Positions 1 through 9,735 of a stretch of DNA of 64,000 nt are shown one piece after another. The translations under genes were made by a program, and so were the position numbers. The stretch comes from Alphaproteobacteria bacterium (GTDB taxonomy: Bacteria > Pseudomonadota > Alphaproteobacteria > Rhizobiales > Methyloligellaceae), in the NCBI GenBank assembly GCA_016869535.1, contig VGDX01000004.1:93199-157198 (forward strand), read 5' to 3'. The first letter of the stretch is position 1. Each line of letters starts with the position of its first letter. Below the pieces are notes generated by a model. The model ran no database searches. It was not told where the DNA came from and saw nothing but the letters and a program-made list of their open reading frames with translations.

Positions 1-17
1 CGCCACCCAATAGGTCC

Positions 18-1154
18 TCAATCTTCGTCTGTATCGTTGCTCATGCGGTAACGGCGTTTCACGTCTTCGACGAAGGCCGCGAAGCGGCCTTGCGCGATGG
101 CATCGCGCGCGCGGGTCATAAGCTCCTGATAGAACTGCACATTGGCATAAGACAACAGCATGGATCCAAGCGTCTCGCCGGACTTCACCAGATGATGCAG
201 ATAGGCCCGCTCATAGTGTGCCGCTGGACACGCACTTTCCGCATCGAGCGGCGCCGCATCGTCGGCATAGCGGGCATTCCGTAGATTGAGGCGGCCGTTC
301 CAGGTGAAGGCCTGGCAGTGGCGCCCTGAGCGCGTCGGCATGACGCAATCGAACATGTCGATGCCGCGCGCGATCGCCGCCAGCAGATCTTCCGGCGTGC
401 CGACCCCCATCAAATAACGCGGTCTGTCTTGCGGCAGAACGGCGTTCGTCACTTCAACCATATCAAGCATGGCGTCCTGCCCTTCACCGACGGCAAGACC
501 GCCAATGGCATAGCCGTCGAAGCCGATGTCGATCAGAGCGCGCGCGCTGATCTCGCGCAGATCGGGGTAGACGCTGCCCTGCACGATGCCGAACAAGGCC
601 TGCTCCGGCGAGGCTTGCACCGCAAAGGCTTGCTTAGAACGCTCCGCCCAGCGCAGCGACAAGTCCCATGATTTCTTTGCTTCCTCGTAGGTGGCCGGAA
701 ACGGCGTGCATTCGTCGAGCACCATCTGGATGTCGGCGCCAAGAAGGCACTGCACCTCGATGGCGCGTTCCGGGGTGAGCTCAATGGTGGCGCCGTCGAG
801 ATGCGATTGGAAGGTCACACCCGCCTCGGAGATGCGGCGGAGCTTGGCAAGCGACATCACCTGATAGCCGCCGGAATCCGTGAGGATCGGCCCATCCCAA
901 TGCATGAATTTGTGCAACCCACCGAGACTGGCGATACGCTCGGCGCCCGGCCGCAGCATGAGGTGATAGGTGTTGGCGAGGATGATGTCGGCGCCGGTCG
1001 CCTTCACGTCCTCGGGGAACATCGCCTTCACCGTGGCGCCGGTGCCAACCGGCATGAAGGCCGGCGTCCGCACGACCCCCCGCGATGAGGTGATGGCGCC
1101 GGTGCGCGCCGCGCCATCCCGCGCCGTGATCGAGAATGGCAAGCGCTCGGTCAT
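18..1154 (-). CDS. tgt: tRNA-guanine transglycosylase (queuine tRNA-ribosyltransferase)
   Basis: Exchanges guanine 34 of GUN-anticodon tRNAs for preQ1 in queuosine synthesis. The family signature is clear: [11 protein letters not shown] around residue 100 and [13 protein letters not shown] in the C-terminal half, which carries the nucleophilic Asp. The start is taken at the ATG that overlaps the queA stop in an ATGA, not at an upstream in-frame start, because the pair then shows translational coupling. Last gene of the leftward gyrA operon. Odd point: the C-terminal zinc site, normally CxCxxC plus a His, reads [17 protein letters not shown], so only one Cys of three remains. Identity is certain; full activity is not. 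Confidence 0.95.
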   Translation of the reverse strand: MTERLPFSITARDGAARTGAITSSRGVVRTPAFMPVGTGATVKAMFPEDVKATGADIILANTYHLMLRPGAERIASLGGLHKFMHWDGPILTDSGGYQVMSLAKLRRISEAGVTFQSHLDGATIELTPERAIEVQCLLGADIQMVLDECTPFPATYEEAKKSWDLSLRWAERSKQAFAVQASPEQALFGIVQGSVYPDLREISARALIDIGFDGYAIGGLAVGEGQDAMLDMVEVTNAVLPQDRPRYLMGVGTPEDLLAAIARGIDMFDCVMPTRSGRHCQAFTWNGRLNLRNARYADDAAPLDAESACPAAHYERAYLHHLVKSGETLGSMLLSYANVQFYQELMTRARDAIAQGRFAAFVEDVKRRYRMSNDTDED

Positions 1155-2236
1155 GGACTGGTCGCCGGGCTGAGCAGGCAAGCGTCGCCATAGGAATAGA
1201 AACGGTAGCGCGCAGCGATCGCATGGGCGTAGGCGCGTTTCATAGTGTCGAGCCCGGAGAAAGCGGCGACCAGCATGAACAGAGTCGAGCGCGGCAGATG
1301 GAAATTGGTCAAGAGCCGGTCCACAAAGAGGAAACGATAACCGGGGGTAATAAAGAGATCGGTGGCGCCGGAAAAGGGCTCAAGCTGTCCATTATCTCTG
1401 GTCGCGCTTTCCAGAAGGCGCAACGAGGTGGTGCCGACCGCGAGGATAGCCCCTCCCCGCGCCTTAACGTCATTTAGAGCCTTGGCCGTCTCGGGGCTGA
1501 CGCTCCCGTGCTCCTTGTGCATGACATGGCGGCTCGTATCCTCGGCCCTGACCGGCAGGAACGTGCCCGGTCCGACATGCAAGGTCACGAACTGGCGCGA
1601 CACGCCGCGCTTCTCGAGCGCCTGCATGAGCCGGTCGGTAAAATGCAGGCCTGCGGTCGGCGCCGCGACAGCACCCTCCTCATCGGCGAACATTGTCTGG
1701 TAGTCGGTGCGGTCGCGTGCGTCGGCTTTGCGCCGCGAGGCGATATAAGGCGGCAACGGCATGGCCCCCAGAGCATGAATGGCTTCATCGAGCGCGGAAC
1801 CGGAGAGATCGAAGGCTAGCGTCACCTCGCCCTCCGCGCCCCTTGCCTCAATTGTCGCCTCTAATGCGCCCACCAGGCAGACATTGCTCCCTTCACCAAA
1901 TACGACGCGGTCGCCATCCTTCAACCGCTTGGCGGGACGCGCCAAGGACTGCCAATGCCTGTCGTCAACCCGTTCGGTCAGGGTCACCGAAACCTGCGCC
2001 GAGACGCCATTTCTCGTGCGCGTGCCATGAAGCTCGGCCGGAAGCACTTTGGTATCGTTGAAGACAATCGCATCACCGGGCTGGAGCAAATCCGGCAGGT
2101 CCAACACCGTCTTGTCGGCGAGAGGCAACGCACCCCCGGGGTTGACCACCAGCAACCGCGCGGCATCGCGCGGCACCGCCGGGCGCAGCGCAATCAGCTC
2201 CTCCGGCAGATGATAGTCGAACGCATCGACCCGCAC
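1151..2236 (-). CDS. queA: S-adenosylmethionine:tRNA ribosyltransferase-isomerase
   Basis: Transfers and isomerises the ribosyl group of SAM onto preQ1 in tRNA to give epoxyqueuosine. The 361-residue length is normal. It begins [16 protein letters not shown], and carries the conserved [14 protein letters not shown] segment near residue 190, [11 protein letters not shown] near 225 and the [16 protein letters not shown] segment in the C-terminal part. It lies upstream of tgt in the direction of transcription and overlaps it by 4 bases, so both queuosine steps are co-translated. The cyclophilin gene ends 10 bases before its start. Confidence 0.96.
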   Translation of the reverse strand: MRVDAFDYHLPEELIALRPAVPRDAARLLVVNPGGALPLADKTVLDLPDLLQPGDAIVFNDTKVLPAELHGTRTRNGVSAQVSVTLTERVDDRHWQSLARPAKRLKDGDRVVFGEGSNVCLVGALEATIEARGAEGEVTLAFDLSGSALDEAIHALGAMPLPPYIASRRKADARDRTDYQTMFADEEGAVAAPTAGLHFTDRLMQALEKRGVSRQFVTLHVGPGTFLPVRAEDTSRHVMHKEHGSVSPETAKALNDVKARGGAILAVGTTSLRLLESATRDNGQLEPFSGATDLFITPGYRFLFVDRLLTNFHLPRSTLFMLVAAFSGLDTMKRAYAHAIAARYRFYSYGDACLLSPATSP

Positions 2237-2246
2237 GGCAGTGAGA

Positions 2247-2714
2247 TTATGCCGCGTCGGCGGCGACCCGCACGCTTAAAATCTTGTCGGGATTAGCCGG
2301 CGGCTCGCCGCGCGCGATCTTGTCGACATTCTCCATGCCCTCGGTCACGCGACCCCACACGGTGTATTTCTTGTCGAGAAAGGTCGCATCATCGAAGCAG
2401 ATGAAGAACTGGCTATCGGCTGAGTCCGGCGACTGCGCGCGAGCCATGGACACGGCGCCGCGCGTATGCGGTTCGGCGTTGAACTCGGCGGCGAGCTTTT
2501 TGCCGGAGCCTCCGGTTCCTGTGCCGGTCGGATCGCCTGTTTGGGCCATGAACCCCTCGATCACCCGGTGGAACGGCACACCGTCATAGAAGCCCTGGCG
2601 GGCCAGTTCCTTGATGCGCGCGACATGGTTCGGCGCGAGGTCGGGCCGCATTGCCACCACCACCTGGCCTTTGCTCGTATCGATGATCAGCGTGTCTTCG
2701 GGCTTGGCCGCCAT
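2247..2714 (-). CDS. Cytoplasmic cyclophilin-type peptidyl-prolyl isomerase
   Basis: Cyclophilin that catalyses cis-trans isomerisation of proline peptide bonds. The ATG at 2714 ([12 protein letters not shown]) is preferred to an upstream in-frame start because it gives the usual 155-residue protein without a leader. Core motifs are [22 protein letters not shown], of which the FHRVI and GFMAQTGD parts are diagnostic, and [23 protein letters not shown]. There is no signal peptide, in contrast with its paralogue just upstream, so a cytoplasmic location is inferred. Member of the gyrA-coaD-PPIase-PPIase-queA-tgt operon. Confidence 0.93.
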   Translation of the reverse strand: MAAKPEDTLIIDTSKGQVVVAMRPDLAPNHVARIKELARQGFYDGVPFHRVIEGFMAQTGDPTGTGTGGSGKKLAAEFNAEPHTRGAVSMARAQSPDSADSQFFICFDDATFLDKKYTVWGRVTEGMENVDKIARGEPPANPDKILSVRVAADAA

Positions 2715-2724
2715 GATGCTCTCC

Positions 2725-3312
2725 CTATTGTGCTTTCTGTAGTGCCGCGGCGGCCGCATCTTGCGACGCCTGGTCCGCGTCGGCGGCGATCTGCGCCTTG
2801 ACGATCTTGTCGGGATTGGCCGGCGGCTCGCCGCGTTTGATCTTATCTACGGCGTCCATACCTCCGACCACCTGACCCCAGATCGTGTATTGCCCGTCGA
2901 GAAACGGTCCCGGCGCGAACATGATGAAGAATTGGCTATTGGCGCTGTTCTGATCTTGAGCGCGCGCCGCACCCACCGAGCCGCGCACGAACTTCGCCTT
3001 GTTGGTGAACTCGGCGGGAAGATCGGGATAATTGGAACCGCCAGTACCGGTGCCGGTCGGATCTCCCGTCTGGGCCATGAAGCCGTCGATGACGCGATGG
3101 AACACGACGCCGTTGTAGAAACCGTCGCGTGTGAGCTGCTTGATCCGCGCTACATGCTGTGGCGCGAGGTCGGGCCTGAGCAGGATCGTTACGCGCCCGT
3201 CCTTGAGATCAAGCAACAGAACGTCATCGAGCGTAGCCTGCGCCGTGGCAGGTGAAATAACCGCGAAGGCCACGAGCAAAGCAGAAGCAAGCGCCGACAT
3301 AAGAAGTTTCAT
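2725..3312 (-). CDS. Exported cyclophilin-type peptidyl-prolyl isomerase
   Basis: Second cyclophilin, 195 residues, with a cleavable signal peptide (MKLLMSALASALLVAF, cleavage probably after the ATAQA segment), hence periplasmic. The catalytic core has [14 protein letters not shown] and SQFFIMFAPGPFLDGQYTIWG. The C-terminus ends in an Ala/Gln-rich tail (DADQASQDAAAAALQKAQ). It overlaps coaD upstream by an ATGA and ends 10 bases before the cytoplasmic paralogue, so the two look like a tandem duplication with divided locations, a layout known in many alphaproteobacteria. Confidence 0.93.
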   Translation of the reverse strand: MKLLMSALASALLVAFAVISPATAQATLDDVLLLDLKDGRVTILLRPDLAPQHVARIKQLTRDGFYNGVVFHRVIDGFMAQTGDPTGTGTGGSNYPDLPAEFTNKAKFVRGSVGAARAQDQNSANSQFFIMFAPGPFLDGQYTIWGQVVGGMDAVDKIKRGEPPANPDKIVKAQIAADADQASQDAAAAALQKAQ

Positions 3313-3803
3313 TTCGCGAATTTCCTTTTCAGGGCTTTGGCCACGATGGGCGGAACGAAGGTCGAAATATCGCCGCCCATTGCGGCGATCTGGCGTACGA
3401 GGCTTGCCGCGATATGACGCGTATCGGGTGATGAGGCCAGGAATACGGTCTCGATCTCAGGCGCCAGCACGGCATTCATGCCGGCCATCTGCATCTCGTA
3501 GTCGAAATCGCCGGCGTCGCGCAGTCCCCTGATGATGACCGAGGCTTTCGCTGCACGCGCTGCGTCGACGGTTAAATTGTCGTAGGCCGACACCTTGAGG
3601 CCAAGACCCACTTTCTTTGCCACGGGCTCGAGCACTTGCGCGGCGAGATCGAGCCGCTCCTTGACCGAGAACAGCGGATGCTTGTCGTGATGGGCACCGA
3701 CCGCAATGACCAGCCGGTCGACGAAATGGGCGGCGCGGCGCACGATATCGACATGGCCCAAAGTGACGGGATCGAAACTCCCCGGATAGAGGCCGACGCG
3801 CAT
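3309..3803 (-). CDS. coaD: Pantetheine-phosphate adenylyltransferase
   Basis: Makes dephospho-CoA from 4-phosphopantetheine and ATP, the fourth step of CoA synthesis. The protein is 164 residues, as usual. The nucleotidyltransferase signature is GSFDPVTLGHVDIVRRA at residues 8-24, with TLGH as the T/HxGH motif, and the second motif is SSPDTRHIAASLVRQI near 125-140. The start codon shares one base with the gyrA stop (TGATG), so translation is coupled to gyrA; the stop overlaps the next gene by 4 bases. Confidence 0.97.
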   Translation of the reverse strand: MRVGLYPGSFDPVTLGHVDIVRRAAHFVDRLVIAVGAHHDKHPLFSVKERLDLAAQVLEPVAKKVGLGLKVSAYDNLTVDAARAAKASVIIRGLRDAGDFDYEMQMAGMNAVLAPEIETVFLASSPDTRHIAASLVRQIAAMGGDISTFVPPIVAKALKRKFAK

Positions 3804-6616
3804 CAGGACTCCACCTCATCCCCGTCGTCGCCCTCTTCGCCGTCTTCGATATTGATCTCGTCCGGGTCGAGGCCGTTACCTCCCTCCTCGCCGCCGTTCT
3901 CGCCGTTCTCGCCATTTTCATCGGGAATGTGCTCGACCGAGACCACGCGCTCGCCCTCGGCCGTATTGAACACGATCACGCCCTGGGTCGATCGTCCCAC
4001 AATGGAAATATCCTGCACCGGCACGCGGATCAGCTGGCCGCCATCGGTCACGAGCATGATCTGATCGCTCTCCTCCACGGGGAAGGAGGCGACGAGCTTG
4101 CCGTTCCGTTCGTTTACGACCATGGCGATGATGCCTTTGCCACCACGCCCGGAGATGCGGTATTCATAGGCGCTGGTGCGCTTGCCGTAGCCGTTTTCCG
4201 ACACGGTGAGCACGAACTCCTCGTGCGCGCTGAGTTCGGCATAACGCTCAGGCGTCAATACAACCGACTCGTCGGCGCCCTCCTCGACCTCGACCTCTGA
4301 CTCAAGTTCGACGACAGCACTGCCTCGCCTGATGGCGTTGGCCTGGCGCACATAGGCGGTTCGTTCCGCCGGCGAAGCTTCGATGTGACTGAGGATCGCC
4401 ATGGAAATGACCTGATCGCGCTTCTGCAGCTTGATGCCGCGCACGCCGGGTGACTCGCGGCCCTTGAACACGCGCACGTCGGTCGTTGGAAAACGTATCG
4501 CCTGCCCGTCGGCGGAGGTCAGCAGCACGTCGTCCTGTTCGGTGCAAATCTCGACGCCGACGATGCGGTCGCCCGGATCGAGCCGCATGGCAATCTTGCC
4601 GTTCTGCCGCACCTCGATGAAGTCCGAGAGCTTGTTGCGGCGGACGCTGCCGTAATTCGTGGCGAACATCACATCGAGCTTGGCCCAGGACGCTTCGTCC
4701 TCGGGCAGCGGCAGGATGGTGGTGATGGTTTCGTCCTTGCCGAGCGGCAGCAGATTGACCAGGGCCTTGCCGCGTGCTTGCGGAGCCGCGAGCGGCAGCC
4801 GCCAGACGGTCATCTTGTACACCATGCCGCGCGAGGAGAAGAACAACACCGGCGTATGAGTATTGGCGATGATGACGCGGGTGACGAAATCCTCCTCGCG
4901 GGTCGCCATGCCGGCACGGCCCTTACCGCCGCGGCGTTGGGCGCGATAGGTGGAAAGAGGCACGCGCTTGATATAGCCCTTGTGGCTGACGGTAACGACC
5001 ATGTCCTCGCGCTGGATCAGGTCCTCGTCCTCGACTTCGCCGACCATTTCCAGAATCTCGGTGCGGCGCGGCGTGCCGAACTCGTTCTTGATGGCGGAGA
5101 GCTCGTCCTTGATGATCGAGACGATCCGCGCGCGTGAGCGCAGAATGTCGAGATAATCGCCGATCTGCTCGCCGAGCGTCTTGAGCTCGTCGCCGATCTC
5201 GTCACGCCCCAGCGCGGTCAGGCGTTGCAGACGCAGTTCGAGAATGGCGCGGGCCTGTTCTTCCGAGAGCCGGTAGGTACCCTTGGCGGAGACCTTGTGG
5301 CGGGGATCGGCGATCAGCTCGACCAGCGCCACCACGTCCTTGGCCGGCCAGTCGCGCGCCATCAACTGCTCGCGGGCCGTGGTCGGATCGGGCGCCTTGC
5401 GGATCAGCGCGATGATCTCATCGATATTGGAGACGGCGATGGCGAGGCCGACCAAGACATGGGCTCGCTCGCGCGCTTTCTTGAGCAGGAATTTGGTTCG
5501 CCGGCCAATCACCTCCTCGCGGAACTCGGTGAAGGCGCGGACCATGTCCTTGAGATTGAGCTGCTCGGGCTTGCCGCCGGTGAGCGCCACGATGTTGCAG
5601 CCGAAAGAGGATTGTAGCGGCGAGAAGCGATAAAGCTGGTTCAGCACCACGTCGGGCATGGCGTCGCGCTTCAATTCGACCACCACGCGCATACCGTCGC
5701 GGTCGGACTCGTCGCGGATATCGGCAATACCCTCGATCCTTTTCTCGCGCACGAGCTCGGCGATCTTCTCGACCATCGCCGCCTTGTTCACCTGATAGGG
5801 AATCTCGGTAACGACCAGCGCCTCGCGCTCCTTGCGCACCGTTTCCATCTTGACTTGTCCGCGCATCAAGATCGAACCGCGGCCTTTATGATAGGCGGAG
5901 CGGATGCCGCCGCGGCCCTGAATGAGTCCGCCGGTCGGGAAGTCCGGACCAGGCACCAGCTCGATCAACTCGTCGATGGTGATGCCCGGATTGTCGAGAT
6001 AGGCGATGCAGGCGTCGATCACTTCGCCGAGATTATGCGGCGGGATATTGGTGGCCATGCCGACGGCGATACCGCCCGCGCCATTGACCAGAAGATTGGG
6101 AAAGCGCGCCGGCAGAACCACCGGCTCGCTTTCGGAATTGTCGTAATTCTCCTGGAAATCGACTGTCTCCTTGTCGATGTCCTCGAGCAGGCTGTGCGCG
6201 ACCTTGGCGAGGCGCACTTCGGTATAGCGCATGGCCGCCGGCGGATCGTTATCGACCGAACCGAAATTTCCCTGCCCGTCGATCAACGTCAGGCGCATGG
6301 AGAAAGGCTGCGCCATGCGCACCAGTGCGTCATAAACCGCCTGGTCGCCGTGCGGATGATATTTACCGATGACATCGCCGACCACACGGGCCGATTTGCG
6401 ATACGGCTTGTTCCACTCGTAGCCGCTTTCGTGCATCGAGTAGAGGATGCGCCGATGCACGGGCTTCAACCCGTCGCGCACATCGGGCAGCGCGCGGGCC
6501 ACGATCACGCTCATGGCGTAATCGAGATAAGACCGCTTCATCTCATCGATGAGGGAGATGGGCCTGATGTCGGAGGGCTGCTGGCCCTCGACTTCTGTCT
6601 GGTCGTTGTCAGCCAA
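3803..6616 (-). CDS. gyrA: DNA gyrase subunit A
   Basis: Breakage-reunion subunit of the ATP-dependent enzyme that introduces negative supercoils. It is 937 residues. The catalytic tyrosine is Tyr131 in [12 protein letters not shown]. The quinolone pocket reads [16 protein letters not shown], with Gln92 where E. coli has Ser83. Six beta-pinwheel repeats follow in the C-terminal domain, including a GyrA-box-like QRRGGKGR near residue 560. The end is a very acidic tail rich in Glu, Gly and Asp (from about residue 900). First gene of the leftward operon; a good sigma-70-type promoter lies about 110 bases upstream. Confidence 0.98.
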   Translation of the reverse strand: MADNDQTEVEGQQPSDIRPISLIDEMKRSYLDYAMSVIVARALPDVRDGLKPVHRRILYSMHESGYEWNKPYRKSARVVGDVIGKYHPHGDQAVYDALVRMAQPFSMRLTLIDGQGNFGSVDNDPPAAMRYTEVRLAKVAHSLLEDIDKETVDFQENYDNSESEPVVLPARFPNLLVNGAGGIAVGMATNIPPHNLGEVIDACIAYLDNPGITIDELIELVPGPDFPTGGLIQGRGGIRSAYHKGRGSILMRGQVKMETVRKEREALVVTEIPYQVNKAAMVEKIAELVREKRIEGIADIRDESDRDGMRVVVELKRDAMPDVVLNQLYRFSPLQSSFGCNIVALTGGKPEQLNLKDMVRAFTEFREEVIGRRTKFLLKKARERAHVLVGLAIAVSNIDEIIALIRKAPDPTTAREQLMARDWPAKDVVALVELIADPRHKVSAKGTYRLSEEQARAILELRLQRLTALGRDEIGDELKTLGEQIGDYLDILRSRARIVSIIKDELSAIKNEFGTPRRTEILEMVGEVEDEDLIQREDMVVTVSHKGYIKRVPLSTYRAQRRGGKGRAGMATREEDFVTRVIIANTHTPVLFFSSRGMVYKMTVWRLPLAAPQARGKALVNLLPLGKDETITTILPLPEDEASWAKLDVMFATNYGSVRRNKLSDFIEVRQNGKIAMRLDPGDRIVGVEICTEQDDVLLTSADGQAIRFPTTDVRVFKGRESPGVRGIKLQKRDQVISMAILSHIEASPAERTAYVRQANAIRRGSAVVELESEVEVEEGADESVVLTPERYAELSAHEEFVLTVSENGYGKRTSAYEYRISGRGGKGIIAMVVNERNGKLVASFPVEESDQIMLVTDGGQLIRVPVQDISIVGRSTQGVIVFNTAEGERVVSVEHIPDENGENGENGGEEGGNGLDPDEINIEDGEEGDDGDEVES

Positions 6617-6725
6617 GGAAAGTGGAAGCCTGTTCTAAGAGGGTCGGCACCGTCCGCAAACGCCGCCTGCCGCGAGAGGAACAACGCCTCCCGCGCAAGT
6701 GCGAACGCGCTTGCTGGGACGTTTT

Positions 6726-6754
6726 TCTATACTGATTTGGCGGGCGTTTCGCAA
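6726..6754 (-). promoter_or_regulatory. Probable sigma-70 promoter of the gyrA operon
   Basis: Read on the minus strand, TTGCGA (6754-6749) and TATAGA (6731-6726) are separated by 17 bases, close to TTGACA-N17-TATAAT. This predicts a transcript starting near 6719 and an untranslated leader of about 100 bases before gyrA. The remaining gap 6617-6996 between gyrA and the PRC-barrel gene holds an AT-rich patch at 6785-6810 and no convincing small gene. Confidence 0.5.
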
Positions 6755-6996
6755 CCAATCCTGAGGGCCTTATACCGCCTATTTCTCCTAAATATATCAA
6801 TATGTTATGGCACCAGAAAAAGCTCGATTTCCGGCCGCGCAAGCAACCCTTGTCGAGCACCCTAAAACAGAGATTCGGGGAACGAACGAGTCGTCGAGAC
6901 GTTGTTTGTCTAACGGCGGCGAAGGGCCCTGTCGCCCGCTTGGTTGGCGCGCACGTGCCGTCAACTTCCATCAGCAAACCACGAAGGAGCGCAACC

Positions 6997-7647
6997 ATGA
7001 AGCGACTTCTTACGTGCACGGCTGTGGGTCTCTTTATCGGGCTCACACCTGCCATGGCTCAAAGCGAGCCTCCTGTGGATGAGTCCAAGACACCCCCGGC
7101 CATGCAGGAACCGGCGCAGCCTTCCGAGAACCTTCCGATCGAACCGTCCGATCCGGGCGATCCGATCCGCGACGGCTCGGATATAATGGCGCCGCGCGCG
7201 GCACAGCCCGATCCGGCCTCGCCTCCGTCCCTTTCGACCGAGGCTCCCAAATCGATCAGCCCGGATCGGCCGTCGTTGGAACTCACGGCCAGTCCGCAAT
7301 TCCTGACCAAGCAGGAAAGTGACGACCTGCTTGCCAGCAATCTGATCGGCCTGTCCGTGGTGAATGCCAATAATGAATCCATCGGCAAAGTGAGCGATCT
7401 CGTGACCGATGAGAACGGCAAGGTCTTGGCTGTGCTGATCCGCTCCGGCGACTTTCTCGGTATCGGCGGTAAGGATGTGGCGTTGCGTTTCGAGGACGTC
7501 AAATTCTCACGTGATGAGGATAACAACATCACGGTGATGGCGAACCTCGCCCAAGACACGCTTGCTTCGGCACCTGACTACAAGACGCTCGAGGAGCAGA
7601 AGGTCACGGTTGGCTCGAGCGGCGACCGTGAGAACAGCGGACAGTAA
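6997..7647 (+). CDS. Exported PRC-barrel domain protein
   Basis: 216 residues. The ATG at 6997 is chosen because it follows AAGGAG with good spacing and opens a signal peptide (MKRLLTCTAVGLFIGLTPAMAQ). A Pro/Glu/Asp-rich, low-complexity stretch runs to about residue 95. The PRC-barrel follows at about 105-185, seen in NLIGLSVVNANNESIGKVSD and VLAVLIRSGDFLGIGGKDVA. Such periplasmic PRC-barrel proteins are common in Hyphomicrobiales and their role is unknown; a binding or stress role is only a guess. It stands alone, divergent from gyrA and convergent with ssb. Confidence 0.85.
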   Translation: MKRLLTCTAVGLFIGLTPAMAQSEPPVDESKTPPAMQEPAQPSENLPIEPSDPGDPIRDGSDIMAPRAAQPDPASPPSLSTEAPKSISPDRPSLELTASPQFLTKQESDDLLASNLIGLSVVNANNESIGKVSDLVTDENGKVLAVLIRSGDFLGIGGKDVALRFEDVKFSRDEDNNITVMANLAQDTLASAPDYKTLEEQKVTVGSSGDRENSGQ

Positions 7648-7684
7648 TTCCGCCTCAAGTCACGCGTAATCGTATTTGCGTTGA

Positions 7685-7714
7685 GCCCGGCCCGCCTCGA
7701 AAGGTGGGTCGGGC
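7685..7714. terminator. Stem-loop terminator between convergent genes
   Basis: GCCCGGCCCGCC, a TCGAAA loop, then GGTGGGTCGGGC form a 12-base-pair stem with G-T pairs. It sits between the convergent PRC-barrel gene and ssb and could serve both strands. No long T run follows, so it is a likely but not classic intrinsic terminator. Confidence 0.55.
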
Positions 7715-7735
7715 TATTGGCTTATTGGGGTTAGG

Positions 7736-8206
7736 CTAGAAGGGAATCTCGTCGTCGAGTTCCTTGTTGAAGGTGCTGCCGCCTCCACTGCCGAGCGGCT
7801 TGGAACGGCCGAAATCGCCGCCGCCTGGCGCGCTGTCGCCCGCCCCATCGCGCGGTTTGCCGTCCAGCATGGTGAGTTGAGCGTTGAAACCCTGCAGCAC
7901 GATTTCGGTCGTGTAACGTTCTTGCCCCGATTGGTCCTCCCATTTGCGCGTCTGGATCGACCCTTCGAGGTAGACCTTGGACCCCTTGCGCAGATACTGC
8001 TCGGCGATCTTGGCGAGTCCTTCGTTGAAGATGACGACCCGGTGCCATTCGGTGCGCTCGCGCCGCTCGCCCGTTGCCTTGTCCCGCCAGCTGTCGGACG
8101 TGGCGACCCTGAGATTGGCGATGGGACGTCCATCCTGGGTATGCCGGACTTCAGGATCGGCGCCGAGATTGCCGATGAGAATGACTTTATTGACCGACCC
8201 TGCCAT
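7736..8206 (-). CDS. ssb: Single-stranded DNA-binding protein
   Basis: Coats single-stranded DNA in replication, repair and recombination. The start at 8206 ([20 protein letters not shown]) is the family start; the longer reading frame upstream has no SSB homology. The OB fold occupies residues 1-110 ([37 protein letters not shown]). A flexible Gly/Asp linker leads to the acidic tip DDEIPF, the docking site for partner proteins. The tip lacks nothing usual. A long 5-prime region with paired DnaA-box-like repeats and a LexA-like site suggests DNA-damage or replication control. uvrA is 2 kb away, in the classic ssb-uvrA neighbourhood. Confidence 0.97.
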   Translation of the reverse strand: MAGSVNKVILIGNLGADPEVRHTQDGRPIANLRVATSDSWRDKATGERRERTEWHRVVIFNEGLAKIAEQYLRKGSKVYLEGSIQTRKWEDQSGQERYTTEIVLQGFNAQLTMLDGKPRDGAGDSAPGGGDFGRSKPLGSGGGSTFNKELDDEIPF

Positions 8207-8293
8207 GTCCTGATCTCCCCCGCGGGGCTGACTGTCCGCCCGAGGCAGCCACTCTAGCGCCGAGCGGCGCATTGCCCCCGGGCCTGGGCCTGG

Positions 8294-8323
8294 TTGTCCA
8301 CAGGGCTCTCCCCTTGTCCACAG
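8294..8323 (+). promoter_or_regulatory. Two direct TTGTCCACAG boxes (DnaA-box-like)
   Basis: TTGTCCACAG occurs at 8294-8303 and 8314-8323, spaced 20 bases start to start, that is two helical turns. Each differs by one base from the strong DnaA box TTATCCACA. They lie in the 288-base gap between ssb and the divergent MAPEG gene. DnaA binding is inferred from sequence only. Confidence 0.45.
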
Positions 8324-8344
8324 AACCAAGGGGTATGACCATCT

Positions 8345-8359
8345 GTACACGTTTTGTTC
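8345..8359 (+). promoter_or_regulatory. Candidate LexA (SOS) box
   Basis: GTAC-N7-GTTC matches the alphaproteobacterial LexA consensus GTTC-N7-GTTC with one mismatch. It lies about 140 bases upstream of ssb, a gene often under LexA control in this class. No comparable match was found just upstream of uvrA. Confidence 0.35.
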
Positions 8360-8494
8360 TCATAAGTCCAGCCCCTTCACTTTAGAGGGGTTTTCGGTTA
8401 CGGCTCGCTGGCTTAAAGAAGACGTAGCGAAAATTTTTGCAGCGCATCCAGCATTCAGGACGTTGCCCGCCTGGAACTGGGGCATGGGGACAGG

Positions 8495-9106
8495 ATGCAA
8501 CGAACTGTCGAGCAGCGGCATATGCCGAAGCGCCGGGTCAGCCCGCGGCGTGACCCGCGTACACGAACTCTGGGTTTCAATGCCCGGCAATGGCCCTTCA
8601 TCTTCGTCCTAGTCGGGAACTGGGTATTCGCCGCTGTCTTTTATGGGCTGGCCAAACTGTTGTGGGATTGGCAGCCGCAAGACTGGACGGTCGGCGACCG
8701 CATCGCTCTCGTCATCAAGGTCGCGGTGTTTGCCATCCTGCCGGCAGTTCTCGCCATTTGCATCGTCGCCGCTCAGCGTCTCGATCCATCGATGTTCGTC
8801 GGCCGCATGCCCAAGCCGAATTCGGCGGTCGACATCAACAACCGGTTCATCCTCAACACCTTCGAGCAGTTCATCCTGTTCTTCATCGGCATGGCCGCGC
8901 TGGCACTCTATTGCCCGCTCGAGGAAGCGCGCACGCTGATCATCCTCACCATGCTGTTCGTGATGGGGCGCCTGCTGTTCTGGGTCGGCTACCACTACAA
9001 CCCGTATGTGCGCGCCTTCGGCTTTGGCCTGACCTTTTATCCGATGGTCGCGGTCTATCTCTGGCTGATGCTCTACATGGTGTTCGGCATCCGCGTGCAG
9101 CTCTGA
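8495..9106 (+). CDS. MAPEG family membrane protein
   Basis: 203 residues with a basic N-terminus and four membrane segments (about 30-52, 70-92, 128-146, 165-190). The segment NSAVDINNRFILNTFEQFIL matches the MAPEG signature in which an Asn and a Glu lie between the second and third helices. MAPEG proteins include glutathione transferases of membranes and eicosanoid enzymes; substrates of the bacterial members are mostly unknown. The start could also be the ATG at 8522; 8495 has a GGGG a few bases ahead. Ends 3 bases from the convergent DUF2585 gene. Confidence 0.82.
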   Translation: MQRTVEQRHMPKRRVSPRRDPRTRTLGFNARQWPFIFVLVGNWVFAAVFYGLAKLLWDWQPQDWTVGDRIALVIKVAVFAILPAVLAICIVAAQRLDPSMFVGRMPKPNSAVDINNRFILNTFEQFILFFIGMAALALYCPLEEARTLIILTMLFVMGRLLFWVGYHYNPYVRAFGFGLTFYPMVAVYLWLMLYMVFGIRVQL

Positions 9107-9109
9107 CAG

Positions 9110-9691
9110 TTAACGTCCCTTCTGCCATTCGAGAATCGCGTCGAGAGGCCACAGGAACATGATGACGTTGAGCGTCAGATTGTCCCTGATCATGGCGCCG
9201 ACGAATAGCTCGAGCGCCACGGCGATAGTCACGGTAAGCCACACCGGCAGCCTTGCGGCGATGAGGAAGCCCCCGACCATGAACAGCGTGTCCATCACCG
9301 AGTTGATGACGCTGTCGCCATAATAATCGAGAGCGATGGTGCCCTCGCGGTAGCGATTGATGGCGAAATCCGTGTTCTCGAGAATTTCCCACGAAGCTTC
9401 CAACACCACCGCCAGGATAAGCCGGAGACCGAAGGACATCGGGATCCAACGCGACAGAAGCCACAGCAGCCAATAGAAGATGAAGCCGTGAATGATATGG
9501 GACGGGGAGTACCAGTCGATGAGATGCTGCGAATTCTCAGCGCTCATCACCTCGAAATGCCACAGGCTGACATAGCCGCACTTGCAGATGAGCGGTTGGC
9601 CCATCAGGTAAAGCATGATTGCCTGGGCGGCGATCAGTCCGAAGACGGCGGCGGCGATATGGGCGCGAGTGACAACCATGGGCCCGCGCAT
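9110..9691 (-). CDS. DUF2585 (UPF0314) membrane protein
   Basis: 193 residues, five or six hydrophobic segments. The family-typical features are GQPLICKCGYVSLWHFEVMS near residue 32, the HWYSPSHIIHG-like WYSPSHIIHGFIFY near 58, and SWEILENTDFAINRYR near 105. The family is spread through alphaproteobacteria and has no assigned function; His, Glu and Asn in conserved positions would fit an intramembrane or metal-dependent role, but that is speculation. Start codon is uncertain between 9691 and 9679. Confidence 0.85.
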   Translation of the reverse strand: MRGPMVVTRAHIAAAVFGLIAAQAIMLYLMGQPLICKCGYVSLWHFEVMSAENSQHLIDWYSPSHIIHGFIFYWLLWLLSRWIPMSFGLRLILAVVLEASWEILENTDFAINRYREGTIALDYYGDSVINSVMDTLFMVGGFLIAARLPVWLTVTIAVALELFVGAMIRDNLTLNVIMFLWPLDAILEWQKGR

Positions 9692-9735
9692 CTATCACGC
9701 AGCGCCCGCGCCGTCACGCTTCCGTCTGCGCTTTC

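Noticed and set aside
6330..6360. Quinolone-resistance change in GyrA (Gln at the Ser83 position)
   Set aside because: Gln here is, as far as I recall, the usual residue in many alphaproteobacteria, so it is not evidence of acquired resistance.
5855..6865. 336-codon open frame antisense to gyrA
   Set aside because: It is a shadow in high-GC coding sequence; the opposite strand is a certain gyrA and the frame has no domain or ribosome-binding site.
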